Origin: Pseudomonadota bacterium
GTDB lineage: Bacteria; Pseudomonadota; Gammaproteobacteria; SZUA-229
DNA: 19,027 bases
Reading direction: 5' to 3'
Assembly (NCBI GenBank): GCA_015222915.1
Contig: JADFWE010000039.1
Coordinates: 1-19,027 of the forward strand
How positions within the stretch are numbered: position 1 is the first letter of the stretch; each line of letters starts with the position of its first letter. This document shows, one piece after another, positions 8,292-15,829 of this stretch. The position numbers and the translations under genes were made by a program. The notes beneath the pieces are model-generated. The model saw only the letters and a list, made by a program, of their open reading frames with translations, had not been told where the DNA came from and searched no databases.

Positions 8292-8297
8292 ACCTCC
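8292..8297 (-). promoter_or_regulatory. ribosome binding site that fixes the membrane-protein start
   Basis: GGAGGT on the minus strand, three bases before the ATG at 8286-8288. It is the clearest Shine-Dalgarno sequence in the window and decides this start over the in-frame alternative 45 bases upstream. Confidence 0.75.
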
Positions 8298-8385
8298 ATC
8301 GTACCGAAAAACCATGCCGGACTGCCAGAGCACGACACGCTCAAAAACGTTCCAGGGAACCTGATAGTATCATTATCATCCCAAG

Positions 8386-8415
8386 GTGATAAATACCCCT
8401 GTGATAAATACCCCC
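8386..8415. repeat. tandem 15-bp direct repeat, two copies
   Basis: GTGATAAATACCCCT is followed immediately by GTGATAAATACCCCC, two copies of a 15-base unit differing only at the last base. They lie about 100-130 bases upstream of the membrane-protein start in the 263-base gap 8289-8551, preceded by TTATCATCCC in partial inverted orientation. They could be binding sites for a regulator or a replication-slippage product. I see no other clear feature in that gap. Confidence 0.6.
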
Positions 8416-8551
8416 CAAATATTTTATACCTTTAACATCAAAACAATCCTTCCATTCATACCAGGCAGCGTCACATCATCAATACCCTGGCATATTCTGG
8501 CACACGCTGAAATGCTGTTACCGGATCACTGGTCTGCGCTTGACTGACTCA

Positions 8552-9247
8552 TCACGTAAACCAGTCGATCTCAGGTCCGCCCTGCTGCTTCAGAAAATGA
8601 TTGATCTTCGAAAACGGGCGACTGCCAAAAAATCCACGGTAGGCTGAAAGCGGTGAAGGATGAGGTGAACGGATGACGAGGTGATGTGACGCGTCGATCA
8701 CCGCCCCTTTTTTCTGCGCGTAGGCACCCCAGAGTACGAATACCACGGGGCGATCAAGCGCATTAACGGTAGCAATAACCTTATCGGTAAAGATCTCCCA
8801 GCCCTTTCCCTGGTGTGCGTTTGCCCGTCCGCTCTCAACCGTTAATACGCTATTCAACAGCAACACGCCCTGATCTGCCCAGCCCTGCAGATTGCCATCC
8901 ACACGCTCAGTGCCAGGCTGATCAAGATCAGGGTCATCATACAATTCCCGGAAGATATTGATCAGCGATTTAGGCAGCGGCCTGACATCCGGCATCACCG
9001 AAAAACACAGACCATGTGCATGACCGGGTGTCGGGTATGGATCCTGACCCAGGATTACGACACGAACGTTATGCAGCGGCGTACTGTTTAGAGCATTAAA
9101 CCACAGGGAAGAAGGCGGGAGTATGACCTTGCCTTTATGTTTCTCTTCCCGCAGAAAGGCCTTGAGTGATTTCATGTAATCTTTATCGAATTCCGGCAAC
9201 AGGAACTCGACCCAACTCTCATCGAATAAAGCTTTTTTCGCTGTCAT
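8552..9247 (-). CDS. ung: uracil-DNA glycosylase, family 1
   Basis: 231 residues, close to the E. coli length of 229. It removes uracil from DNA arising by cytosine deamination or dUTP misincorporation. All family motifs are visible: the water-activating loop GQDPYP (68-72 region, catalytic Asp69), the substrate pocket GLCFSV, LLLNSVLTVE with the uracil-binding Asn, VFVLWGAYAQ, and the DNA-intercalating loop HPSPLSAYRGFFG (196-208) with the catalytic His. The ATG (9245-9247) is 4 bases after the stop of the LysR-family gene, so ung is probably translated from the same message. No strong ribosome site is seen, consistent with translational coupling. Confidence 0.98.
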   Translation of the reverse strand: MTAKKALFDESWVEFLLPEFDKDYMKSLKAFLREEKHKGKVILPPSSLWFNALNSTPLHNVRVVILGQDPYPTPGHAHGLCFSVMPDVRPLPKSLINIFRELYDDPDLDQPGTERVDGNLQGWADQGVLLLNSVLTVESGRANAHQGKGWEIFTDKVIATVNALDRPVVFVLWGAYAQKKGAVIDASHHLVIRSPHPSPLSAYRGFFGSRPFSKINHFLKQQGGPEIDWFT

Positions 9248-9251
9248 GATC

Positions 9252-10148
9252 TCAGCTCAGACATTCCGATAAAAAACTGACGACCGCACGGATGCGCGAT
9301 ATATGCTGTATATCTTTATGGTAGACCAGCCAGACTTGATACGTGGGTAATTTCACAGATCGAAACAGACGGACCAGCTCGGGACTGGTATTCGCCAGCA
9401 CCTCTGGCTGCAGCGAGATACCGACACCGGAAACCGTGGCTTTGAACCGGGTCACGGTACTGTCACTGCTCAGGATCCTCAGCGACTCATCTGAATAATT
9501 CAGCAGCCACTGATTTTCAGGCAATATCGACAGCAGATCGCCGTAACATATCACCTTGTGCTTTCTCAGATCTTTTAGCTGACGCGGCAAGCCATGGTTT
9601 TTCTCATAACCATGGGAGGCATACAGGCCAAGTCTCATCTCACTCAGATGCCTGGTCACCAGATCAGGCTCTTCCGGCTGGAACAGTCGGACGGAAATAT
9701 CTGCTTCACCCTGAGCGACATTTGCCGTGGTGGCTGACACATTAAAGATGAGTTTCACCCCGGGATAGAGCTGATAGAAACGGTCGAGTGCAGGAATGAT
9801 CACTTCCTGACCGAGACCTTCCGGCAGTGACAGGCGCACTGTCCCTGTCGTCGACCTCGAGGGCACGCCTTCACCATCCTGAACCACACGCTGGATCTTT
9901 AGCACAGATTTCTGAATCTGCTGCGCCTGCTCGTAGACGGCCTGGCCTTCTCCAGTAAGGCTCAGGCCTTTCACCGAACGCTGAAATAATTTTATGCCTA
10001 AGGACTTTTCCAGTGCGTCGATATGCCGGGCGACGGTCGACTGGTTCGAATCCAGCAATTGCGCCGCTGCCGACAGACTTCCCGCTTCAGCGGCGACAAC
10101 AAAATAACGGAACCCGTCCCAATTCACAGCATTCTCGACCTGTACCAT
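9252..10148 (-). CDS. LysR-family transcriptional regulator
   Basis: 298 residues from ATG 10146-10148. The N-terminal winged helix-turn-helix runs from FRYFVVAAEAGSLSAAA through STVARHIDALEKSLGIKLFQR and RSVKGLSLTGEG. A type-2 periplasmic-binding-like effector domain follows (about 90-295: TGTVRLSLPEGLGQEVIIPAL ... VSGVGISLQPEVLA). The frame extends upstream to a TTG at 10182-10184 (12 more residues). I prefer the ATG because LysR proteins usually begin about ten residues before the first conserved helix, as here. The effector and targets are unknown. It is unusual in being followed directly by ung rather than being divergent from a metabolic gene. The hydantoinase gene lies upstream in the same direction, 361 bases away. 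Confidence 0.93.
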   Translation of the reverse strand: MVQVENAVNWDGFRYFVVAAEAGSLSAAAQLLDSNQSTVARHIDALEKSLGIKLFQRSVKGLSLTGEGQAVYEQAQQIQKSVLKIQRVVQDGEGVPSRSTTGTVRLSLPEGLGQEVIIPALDRFYQLYPGVKLIFNVSATTANVAQGEADISVRLFQPEEPDLVTRHLSEMRLGLYASHGYEKNHGLPRQLKDLRKHKVICYGDLLSILPENQWLLNYSDESLRILSSDSTVTRFKATVSGVGISLQPEVLANTSPELVRLFRSVKLPTYQVWLVYHKDIQHISRIRAVVSFLSECLS

Positions 10149-10241
10149 TTCCGGTTTATACCATTGCAGTTTATGAAATCCCAACCCAGATCATACATCG
10201 TCGAGTAGTATATCGTCGTTTTTTTACGGATACGAACTTTT

Positions 10242-10260
10242 CCTGAAGCCTGCATTCAGG
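10242..10260. promoter_or_regulatory. dyad upstream of the LysR-family gene
   Basis: CCTGAA-GCCTGCA-TTCAGG is a perfect 6-bp dyad with a 7-base spacer, about 95-110 bases upstream of the LysR start. Position and shape fit an autoregulatory LysR operator, though it is not an exact T-N11-A box. A TATACT on the minus strand nearby and a direct repeat ATCGTCG (10197-10203 and 10212-10218) lie between it and the gene. Confidence 0.3.
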
Positions 10261-10310
10261 TGAGCATAATCCAATGCCAGCTATCGGCTAGGAAGAGACG
10301 TCGATCGTTA

Positions 10311-10409
10311 TTCGTTATTCGTCGTTCGTAAAAAATATCAAACAGTAGGGGCTGCATAATCATTGGTTCATTTCGTGTTTTTAGCTTTTAACGAACGACG
10401 AATAACGAA
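10311..10409. repeat. long intergenic inverted repeat, 19-bp perfect arms
   Basis: TTCGTTATTCGTCGTTCGT (10311-10329) is the exact reverse complement of 10391-10409, with a 61-base centre. Weaker complementarity extends outward (AAGAGA near 10293 against TCTCTT near 10422) and inward through A/T runs. The arms are built of a short CGTT/CGAAC-type unit that I recall as a dispersed proteobacterial repeat. It occupies most of the gene-free stretch 10149-10509, between the hydantoinase stop and the LysR start. The rest of that stretch holds the LysR dyad and a 10-bp palindrome TCAGATCTGA (10472-10481). Confidence 0.7.
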
Positions 10410-10509
10410 AGACGAAAAACTTCTCTTTAGTGTCAATAACAACCATTCACTTTCTAACAACATCTACCTGCTCAGATCTGAACGGCTACATCGGAAAACA
10501 CCAATAATT

Positions 10510-12513
10510 TTATACCTTTGACAGATGAAGGTTACCCAGATCATCTACCTTGACACACCACCCTGTCGCCAGCCACGTTGTCGAACTTGTCTCGGTGATC
10601 AACAGCGGCCCTGTAAACTGCTGACCTGTTTTCATAGCGGCCCGGTTTATCACCGCAACCGATCCTTCCACACCAGGCATAGACGTGGGCACTTCCTGCA
10701 GTTCTTCTGTCGGCTGCCACCGAGGGATAGTAAATGCCTGCCGCGGTGCTGTTACCCGCACCCGCACATTGACCAGCTCGATATCGATATCCAGCCGGTG
10801 CCCGTAACTGTCTTCATGTTTCTGATGGAATGCCGGGGCGATACTCATAAGATCTGACCATGGCAGGTTAAGCGTATTGCTCTGCCCCTGATAGCGCACA
10901 TCGACCGTGAGGACGATCTTAATCTCGTCTTTGCCGGAGCTGTCAGTGATCGTGGTGCTGCCAAGCTCATCTCTGGCATGACTCACCAGTTCGTCAAATA
11001 TCAAGCCGATACCTTCCTCGTCACATTCGCCCAGACATCTGTTGACGGTGCGCGAACGCTCACGACTCGCATCGGCCGCCAGCATACCGACGGCCGATAA
11101 AACACCCGCATTGACCGGTACCATTGCCCGGTCCATCTCCAGCTCTTCTGCCAGTGCACAGACATGCAGGCCGCCGGCGCCGCCGAAGGAGACCAGGGTA
11201 AAATCTTTCGGGTCCTCGCCGCGTTCGACCGACATCACCCGCAGAGCACGCGCCATATGATCGTTGACCACATCGATGATACCCTGTGCCGCCTGTTCGA
11301 CGGTGACCGTATTCTCACCAGACGACAGATCATCCGCTATGGTCTGCACGGCGGAATGAGCAGCGTCTTTATCCAGCCGCATATTGCCACCGAGAAATGC
11401 CTGCGGCAGCAACCGGCACAACACCACATTGGCATCGGTTACCGTTGGCCGCTGGCCGCCGCTGCCATAACAGGCTGGCCCCGGGGTTGCACCGGCGGAT
11501 TCCGGGCCTACCAGCAATAAACCGCCGGCATCGACCCGCGCGATGGAACCGCCGCCAGCACCGATGGTAAACATATCCACCATCGGCACCGCCACCGGAT
11601 AACCGCCGATCTTTGCGCCGGTGGTGAAGCCGATCTCTCTATCGATGATGGAAACATCGGTCGAAGTCCCCCCCATATCAAATGACAGCAATTGCTCGAT
11701 GCCCGAAGCGCGAGCGACCGTCTGCGCACCTTTAAGCCCGCCAGCCGGCCCGGATAACAGCAGGTTAACCGGATAAAACCCGGCCTGCTCCGCACTGGTA
11801 ACACCGCCTGAACTCTGCATGATCGACAATGAACTACCCTGCAGGCCGTCTTCTAAACGCCGCAGGTAACCCTGCATCAGCGGCCCGACTTTTGCATTTA
11901 ACACGGTGGTCATGCCACGCTCGTACTCCTTATACTCGGGCAGCACGTCGGATGAACGGCTGATAAAAACATCGTCAGCGAACAGTTCTTCAACCGCTTG
12001 CTCGATCTTCAGTTCTTCACTGTCATCAAAGAACGAAAACAGGAGATTGATTGCGACTGCCTCAGGCGCTAACGCTACCAACTGCTGTTTCAGCCGTGTC
12101 AGGGCCGGCTCGTCCAGCTGCTGCAGGTGCTCGCCCTGTGCACTCAGCCGTGAATCCACCTCGAGACAGAATTCAGGGTCGATCAACGGCGGCTTTTTCA
12201 GCGGCGTCAGGTTATACAGCTCTTCACGCGCCTGCCTGCCGATATTGAGCACATCAGCCAGACCTCTGTTCGTAATATAGGCGACAGGCACACCCTTACC
12301 TTCGAGGATAGCGTTGGTGGCGACCGTCGAACCGTGGATGACAGAGAACCCGCCACCCGTTATGGATAACTCAGATATACCCTGCAGGATGGCCAGCTCC
12401 GGCGCATGTGGAGTAGACAGCACCTTGTGTGTGGTGATCGATCCAGTCGCGTCATCGAACAGGATGAAATCGGTGAATGTGCCGCCGGTGTCGACGCCGA
12501 GAAATTTAGCCAT
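10510..12513 (-). CDS. HyuA-type hydantoinase/oxoprolinase family protein
   Basis: 667 residues, full length for the HyuA / N-methylhydantoinase A / acetone carboxylase beta-type family. These proteins use ATP to hydrolyse cyclic amides (hydantoins, 5-oxoproline) or act in carboxylation. Visible motifs: GVDTGGTFTD (6-15), HGSTVATNAILEGKG (60-74), SGPAGG (254-259), DMGGTSTDVS (279-288), TIGAGGGSIA (316-325) and PGPACYG (344-350), followed by FGGAGGLHVCALAEEL and the C-terminal domain. Most relatives work with a HyuB subunit encoded next door. None is in this window: upstream is a divergent ABC cassette and downstream a LysR gene. The substrate therefore cannot be assigned. The ATG at 12511-12513 has no ribosome site, but an exact TATAAT lies 5 bases before it, so a leaderless message is possible. 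Inverted repeats flank the gene on both sides. Confidence 0.92.
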   Translation of the reverse strand: MAKFLGVDTGGTFTDFILFDDATGSITTHKVLSTPHAPELAILQGISELSITGGGFSVIHGSTVATNAILEGKGVPVAYITNRGLADVLNIGRQAREELYNLTPLKKPPLIDPEFCLEVDSRLSAQGEHLQQLDEPALTRLKQQLVALAPEAVAINLLFSFFDDSEELKIEQAVEELFADDVFISRSSDVLPEYKEYERGMTTVLNAKVGPLMQGYLRRLEDGLQGSSLSIMQSSGGVTSAEQAGFYPVNLLLSGPAGGLKGAQTVARASGIEQLLSFDMGGTSTDVSIIDREIGFTTGAKIGGYPVAVPMVDMFTIGAGGGSIARVDAGGLLLVGPESAGATPGPACYGSGGQRPTVTDANVVLCRLLPQAFLGGNMRLDKDAAHSAVQTIADDLSSGENTVTVEQAAQGIIDVVNDHMARALRVMSVERGEDPKDFTLVSFGGAGGLHVCALAEELEMDRAMVPVNAGVLSAVGMLAADASRERSRTVNRCLGECDEEGIGLIFDELVSHARDELGSTTITDSSGKDEIKIVLTVDVRYQGQSNTLNLPWSDLMSIAPAFHQKHEDSYGHRLDIDIELVNVRVRVTAPRQAFTIPRWQPTEELQEVPTSMPGVEGSVAVINRAAMKTGQQFTGPLLITETSSTTWLATGWCVKVDDLGNLHLSKV

Positions 12514-12518
12514 GCGCT

Positions 12519-12524
12519 ATTATA
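12519..12524 (-). promoter_or_regulatory. candidate -10 box for the hydantoinase gene
   Basis: TATAAT on the minus strand, 5 bases before the ATG, with no Shine-Dalgarno sequence between. If used, the transcript would begin at or next to the start codon. No good -35 is visible; that position falls in the inverted repeat. Confidence 0.3.
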
Positions 12525-12531
12525 AAAGTAA

Positions 12532-12639
12532 TTCACCACAGAGGCACAGAGCACACAGAGTTTTAATTTGTTAGCTGCGCCGCAGGCGCAGTTAACAATA
12601 AAAAGCTTTTCTCTGTGTGCTCTGTGCCTCTGTGGTGAA
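12532..12639. repeat. 29-bp perfect inverted repeat with nested hairpin at divergent junction
   Basis: The arms 12532-12560 and 12611-12639 are perfect reverse complements over 29 bases, starting TTCACCACAGAGGCACAGAG. The 50-base centre holds a second hairpin: GTTAGCTGCGCC (12570-12581), loop GCA, GGCGCAGTTAAC (12585-12596), with one mismatched pair. The outer arm is of the ACCACAGAGGCACAGAG type that I recall as a widespread dispersed repeat in proteobacteria. It fills most of the 181 bases between two divergent start codons, so it is not a terminator for either neighbour. Confidence 0.85.
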
Positions 12640-12658
12640 AAAATTTTTTAGTTTTATC

Positions 12659-12686
12659 TTGCAAGCTACGACGAATCAGTAATAAT
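12659..12686 (+). promoter_or_regulatory. weak candidate promoter for the ABC cassette
   Basis: TTGCAA (12659-12664), a 16-base spacer, then AATAAT (12681-12686), giving a start close to the ATG at 12695. Each hexamer departs from consensus by one or two bases. No ribosome site precedes the ATG. The match is pattern only and could be chance. Confidence 0.25.
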
Positions 12687-12694
12687 AGCCCACC

Positions 12695-13663
12695 ATGTCA
12701 GCGCTAATCTCAGTCAACGATCTAACCCGTCACTACGGTGATTTCTGCGCGGTGGATAACATCAGTTTCGAGCTGTCGGCCGGAGACATCCTGGGATTTC
12801 TCGGCCCCAACGGCGCCGGAAAATCGTCGACCATGCAGATGTTGAGCGGCAACCTGGCACCGACTTTTGGCGAGATCAGCATCGATGGCATCGACCTGCT
12901 GGAGGACCCGAAAGCCGCCAAAGCATCTCTGGGTTACCTGCCGGAAAATCCGCCACTCTATAAAGAAATGACGGTTGATGAATTTCTGGATTTCTGTGCC
13001 CGTCTACATCTCATCAGCCGGTCACAGCTGAAGACGGTATGTGACTCGGCCATCGAACGCTGCGGGCTCGGCGACGTACGCCGGCGTCTTATCCGTAACC
13101 TGTCGAAAGGTTATCAGCAGCGTGTCGGCATCGCCCAGGCCATCCTTCACTCTCCGCCGGTCATCATCCTGGATGAACCCACGGTCGGACTTGACCCGAT
13201 ACAGATATTGGAAATTCGCCAGCTGATAAAACAGCTGGGGCAGAACCACGGCATCATCCTGTGCACCCACATCCTGCCGGAAGTACAGGCGGTATGTAAC
13301 CGCGTACAGATCATCAATCACGGTCAGCTGGTCTACACCGCGAGCATCGCTGAGCTGTTAAATGAGGACAGCACACGATATGAGATCTCGCTGAACAGCA
13401 GTCTGAAACAGACGGTTCTGCATGAAGGCGATAGTGCACATACGATTTTTAATAATATTGAACCGATAGATGACCACAGTTTTATCGCTGACAGCGATCT
13501 CAGCGCCGACAGGACCACCGCATACATCATCGCGCAGAACTGGGGACTGACCCGCTTTACCCGCCATCAGGTCTCGCTGGAACAGATCTTTATCGACCTG
13601 ACCACCGGCGACACGAAGGCCGGCGACACCAAAGCACTGAACGAAACAGGTCTGAGAGATTAA
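12695..13663 (+). CDS. ABC transporter ATP-binding protein, GldA-like
   Basis: 322 residues. It is the ATPase of the cassette that follows and acts on the cytoplasmic face. Walker A GPNGAGKSS (37-45), Q-loop region YLPENPPLY (81-89), signature NLSKGYQQR (135-143), Walker B VIILDEPT (156-163) and the switch His192 in CTHILPE are intact. The YLPENPPLY motif and the downstream partners match the ABC-2 ATPases annotated as gliding-motility GldA. The C-terminal extension after about 230 is typical of that group and ends with a short repeat GDTKA-GDTKA. It is divergent from the hydantoinase gene across the long inverted repeat, and the permease gene starts 12 bases after the stop. Homologs are common in gammaproteobacteria that do not glide, so the name is by similarity only. 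Confidence 0.95.
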   Translation: MSALISVNDLTRHYGDFCAVDNISFELSAGDILGFLGPNGAGKSSTMQMLSGNLAPTFGEISIDGIDLLEDPKAAKASLGYLPENPPLYKEMTVDEFLDFCARLHLISRSQLKTVCDSAIERCGLGDVRRRLIRNLSKGYQQRVGIAQAILHSPPVIILDEPTVGLDPIQILEIRQLIKQLGQNHGIILCTHILPEVQAVCNRVQIINHGQLVYTASIAELLNEDSTRYEISLNSSLKQTVLHEGDSAHTIFNNIEPIDDHSFIADSDLSADRTTAYIIAQNWGLTRFTRHQVSLEQIFIDLTTGDTKAGDTKALNETGLRD

Positions 13664-13675
13664 AAAGTCGAGCTT

Positions 13676-14422
13676 ATGATACTAACCATCGCAAAACGTG
13701 AATTTCGCAGCATGTTCCTGTCACCGCTGGCATGGGTGCTGCTCGCCGTGGTACAGATCATCCTGGCCTGGTCGTTTTTCACATCCATCGATGTTTTTTT
13801 TAGTATCCAGAAAGACCTGACCACCATGGCCAATGCTCCAGGCGTCACTGACCTGGTCGCCACCCCATTATTCGAAATCGCCAGTGTCATCCTGCTGATG
13901 ATCACGCCACTGTTAACCATGCGCCTGATCAGCGAAGAGAAACGCAGCAAGACCCTCAGCCTGCTGATGAGTGCGCCGGTGAGCATCAGTGAGATCGTGC
14001 TCGGTAAATATCTCGGCCTGCTTTTTTTTATCCTGACACTGACAGCGCTGATCACGTTGATGCCATTATCGCTGGCCATGGGCACGACACTGGACTACAG
14101 CAAGATATTCTCCGGCGCCCTGGGGCTGTTCCTCATATTATCGGCCTTCAGTGCCGCCGGCTTATACCTTTCATCTCTGACAGACAATCCGATGATCGCG
14201 GCGATAGGCACTTTCGGCCTGCTGCTGTTCTTATGGCTGCTCAATATAAAAAATGCCAGTGACAGCAGTAATGTTCTAAATTACCTGTCGCTGCATACAC
14301 ATTTTTCCAGCCTGCTGCGCGGCGTACTGAACACCAGTGACATCGCTTACTTTTTATTGTTCATCACCGCATTTATCGTGCTGGCGATAAGACAGCTGGA
14401 AACCCAGCGCCTGCAGTCATGA
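13676..14422 (+). CDS. ABC-2 permease, GldF-like
   Basis: 248 residues with about six membrane helices (near 15-35, 60-80, 105-128, 140-165, 172-190 and 222-240). The N-terminus IAKREFRSMFLSPLAWVLLAV and the ISEEKRSKTLSLLMSAPVS segment after the second helix are characteristic of ABC-2 permeases of the GldF / NosY type, where this cytoplasmic helix contacts the ATPase. It would form the membrane channel for the ATPase encoded just upstream. Its stop overlaps the next start by 4 bases (ATGA at 14419-14422), so translation is probably coupled. The transported substrate is not known. Confidence 0.93.
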   Translation: MILTIAKREFRSMFLSPLAWVLLAVVQIILAWSFFTSIDVFFSIQKDLTTMANAPGVTDLVATPLFEIASVILLMITPLLTMRLISEEKRSKTLSLLMSAPVSISEIVLGKYLGLLFFILTLTALITLMPLSLAMGTTLDYSKIFSGALGLFLILSAFSAAGLYLSSLTDNPMIAAIGTFGLLLFLWLLNIKNASDSSNVLNYLSLHTHFSSLLRGVLNTSDIAYFLLFITAFIVLAIRQLETQRLQS

Positions 14423-15828
14423 AGTTATCGAAACAGTCACGCCTGCAGCTCAATATCCAGCGGTTTATTTTTCTGCTGTTATTCATCAGCAGCATCGGTA
14501 TGCTGGCCTGGATCAGCGACCACTACAGTTATCAGTTCGACCTGACAGCGAACAGACGCCACTCACTTTCCGAGAGCAGCATCGAACTGCTCGGCAAACT
14601 CGACAAAACCATCAGCGTCCACGCCTACACTACAGACGATGTCTCCAAACAGGCCATCCGCGATATCATCCGCCGCTACCAGAACATCAAACCTGGCTTC
14701 ACCCTGCGCATACTGAACCCGGATATCGATCTCGCTGAAGCAAAGCAGGATGGTATCGTCATGGACAAACCGTTTGCCTTCGTTATCTATTACAACGATC
14801 ACATGGAGCCGATCAGCTCATTGAGCGAACAGGCCATCAGCAATGCGCTGCTGCGCCTGAACCGGCGAGACAATCAACAGGTGGTTTTTTTGAGCGGCCA
14901 TGGTGAACGCGATATCGACGGCACGGACAAACGTGCATATGCCGTACTGAAACGCGAGCTGGAAGCAAAAGGGTTCAACCTGCAGAGTATCAACATGCTG
15001 GAACAGCCTGTCCCTGAAAACACGCAAGTACTGGTTATCGCTGCACCCGACCATCCTTATCTGCAGGGTGAATTAGACCAGATCAATGAATTTATCGACC
15101 ATGGCGGTAACCTGATGTGGCTGGTCGACCCCGGTGAACTGCAGGGACTCGATAAACTTGCCACATCATTAGGTCTGCAGCTACAGGATGGCGTCATCGT
15201 CGACAACGACCCGGAGCTGCGCCGCACCTTGAATATCCATCACCCGGCCATCATCCCGGTGACAAAGTATTTCCCGCACATCATCACCGATGCTATCCGC
15301 TACAATACGCTGTTCCCGCTGGCGCGCGGTATCAGCCCACTCGACGAAAGCAAAACCGTCAACCACTGGCAGGCATACGCACTGTTCAACTCTGGTGATC
15401 AGAGCTGGACGGAGACCAACGGCATCTCCGACGAGATGGTCTTCAGTAGCAGCACCGGTGATGTCGCCGGCCCGATAACCATCAGCGTCATCCTGCTGCG
15501 CCCCTATCCAACAGAAAAGACGATAACCGGGCCTGGTCCAGAAGATAATCCTGAGCGGCAACAACGGGTCGTGGTAATCGGTGACAGCGATTTCATGGCC
15601 GATAGCTATATCGGTGCCGGCGCCAATCTTGAGCTCGGCATCAACATGTTCAGCTGGCTGCTGGGCGACAATGACTTCATCTCGGTAATCCCGCAATCCT
15701 CTCCAGATACCCGGCTGGAACTCAGCGACAATCAACTGATGATCATCAGCTTCGGTTTCTTTTTGGTCATACCGCTGGGCCTGATTTTCACCGGCTTCCG
15801 TATCTGGCACATACGCAAGAACAGATAA
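14419..15828 (+). CDS. GldG-like ABC transporter auxiliary protein
   Basis: 469 residues. One N-terminal membrane helix (about 16-34) is followed by a large periplasmic part and a C-terminal helix (about 440-463) with a basic tail HIRKNR. The segment DLTANRRHSLSESSIELL and FLSGHGERDIDG (157-168), followed by VLVIAAPDHPYLQGELDQI and GGNLMWLVDPGE, are hallmarks of the ABC auxiliary (GldG / PF09822-like) family, whose core resembles a Rossmann-like or glutamine-amidotransferase-like fold. It is expected to pair with the GldF-like permease as an extracytoplasmic subunit. It overlaps the upstream gene by 4 bases and precedes the DUF4340 gene by 1 base. Confidence 0.92.
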   Translation: MKLSKQSRLQLNIQRFIFLLLFISSIGMLAWISDHYSYQFDLTANRRHSLSESSIELLGKLDKTISVHAYTTDDVSKQAIRDIIRRYQNIKPGFTLRILNPDIDLAEAKQDGIVMDKPFAFVIYYNDHMEPISSLSEQAISNALLRLNRRDNQQVVFLSGHGERDIDGTDKRAYAVLKRELEAKGFNLQSINMLEQPVPENTQVLVIAAPDHPYLQGELDQINEFIDHGGNLMWLVDPGELQGLDKLATSLGLQLQDGVIVDNDPELRRTLNIHHPAIIPVTKYFPHIITDAIRYNTLFPLARGISPLDESKTVNHWQAYALFNSGDQSWTETNGISDEMVFSSSTGDVAGPITISVILLRPYPTEKTITGPGPEDNPERQQRVVVIGDSDFMADSYIGAGANLELGINMFSWLLGDNDFISVIPQSSPDTRLELSDNQLMIISFGFFLVIPLGLIFTGFRIWHIRKNR

Positions 15829-15829
15829 G

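Noticed and set aside
8488..8502. TGGCA repeated at 8488-8492 and 8498-8502, possible sigma-54 promoter
   Set aside because: No TTGC or similar -12 element at the required spacing follows either copy.
10146..10184. TTG at 10182-10184 as the LysR start
   Set aside because: It adds 12 residues beyond the usual LysR N-terminus without a ribosome site; the ATG at 10146-10148 gives the normal spacing to the first helix.
8418..10520. Shared ATTTTATACCTTT at about 8421 and 10508
   Set aside because: The second copy is the end of the hyuA coding sequence (SKV-stop). The match is short and A/T-rich, so coincidence is the simpler reading.
10311..12639. hyuA as the cargo of a composite transposon
   Set aside because: The two flanking inverted repeats are different families, neither holds a transposase, and no target-site duplication is visible.
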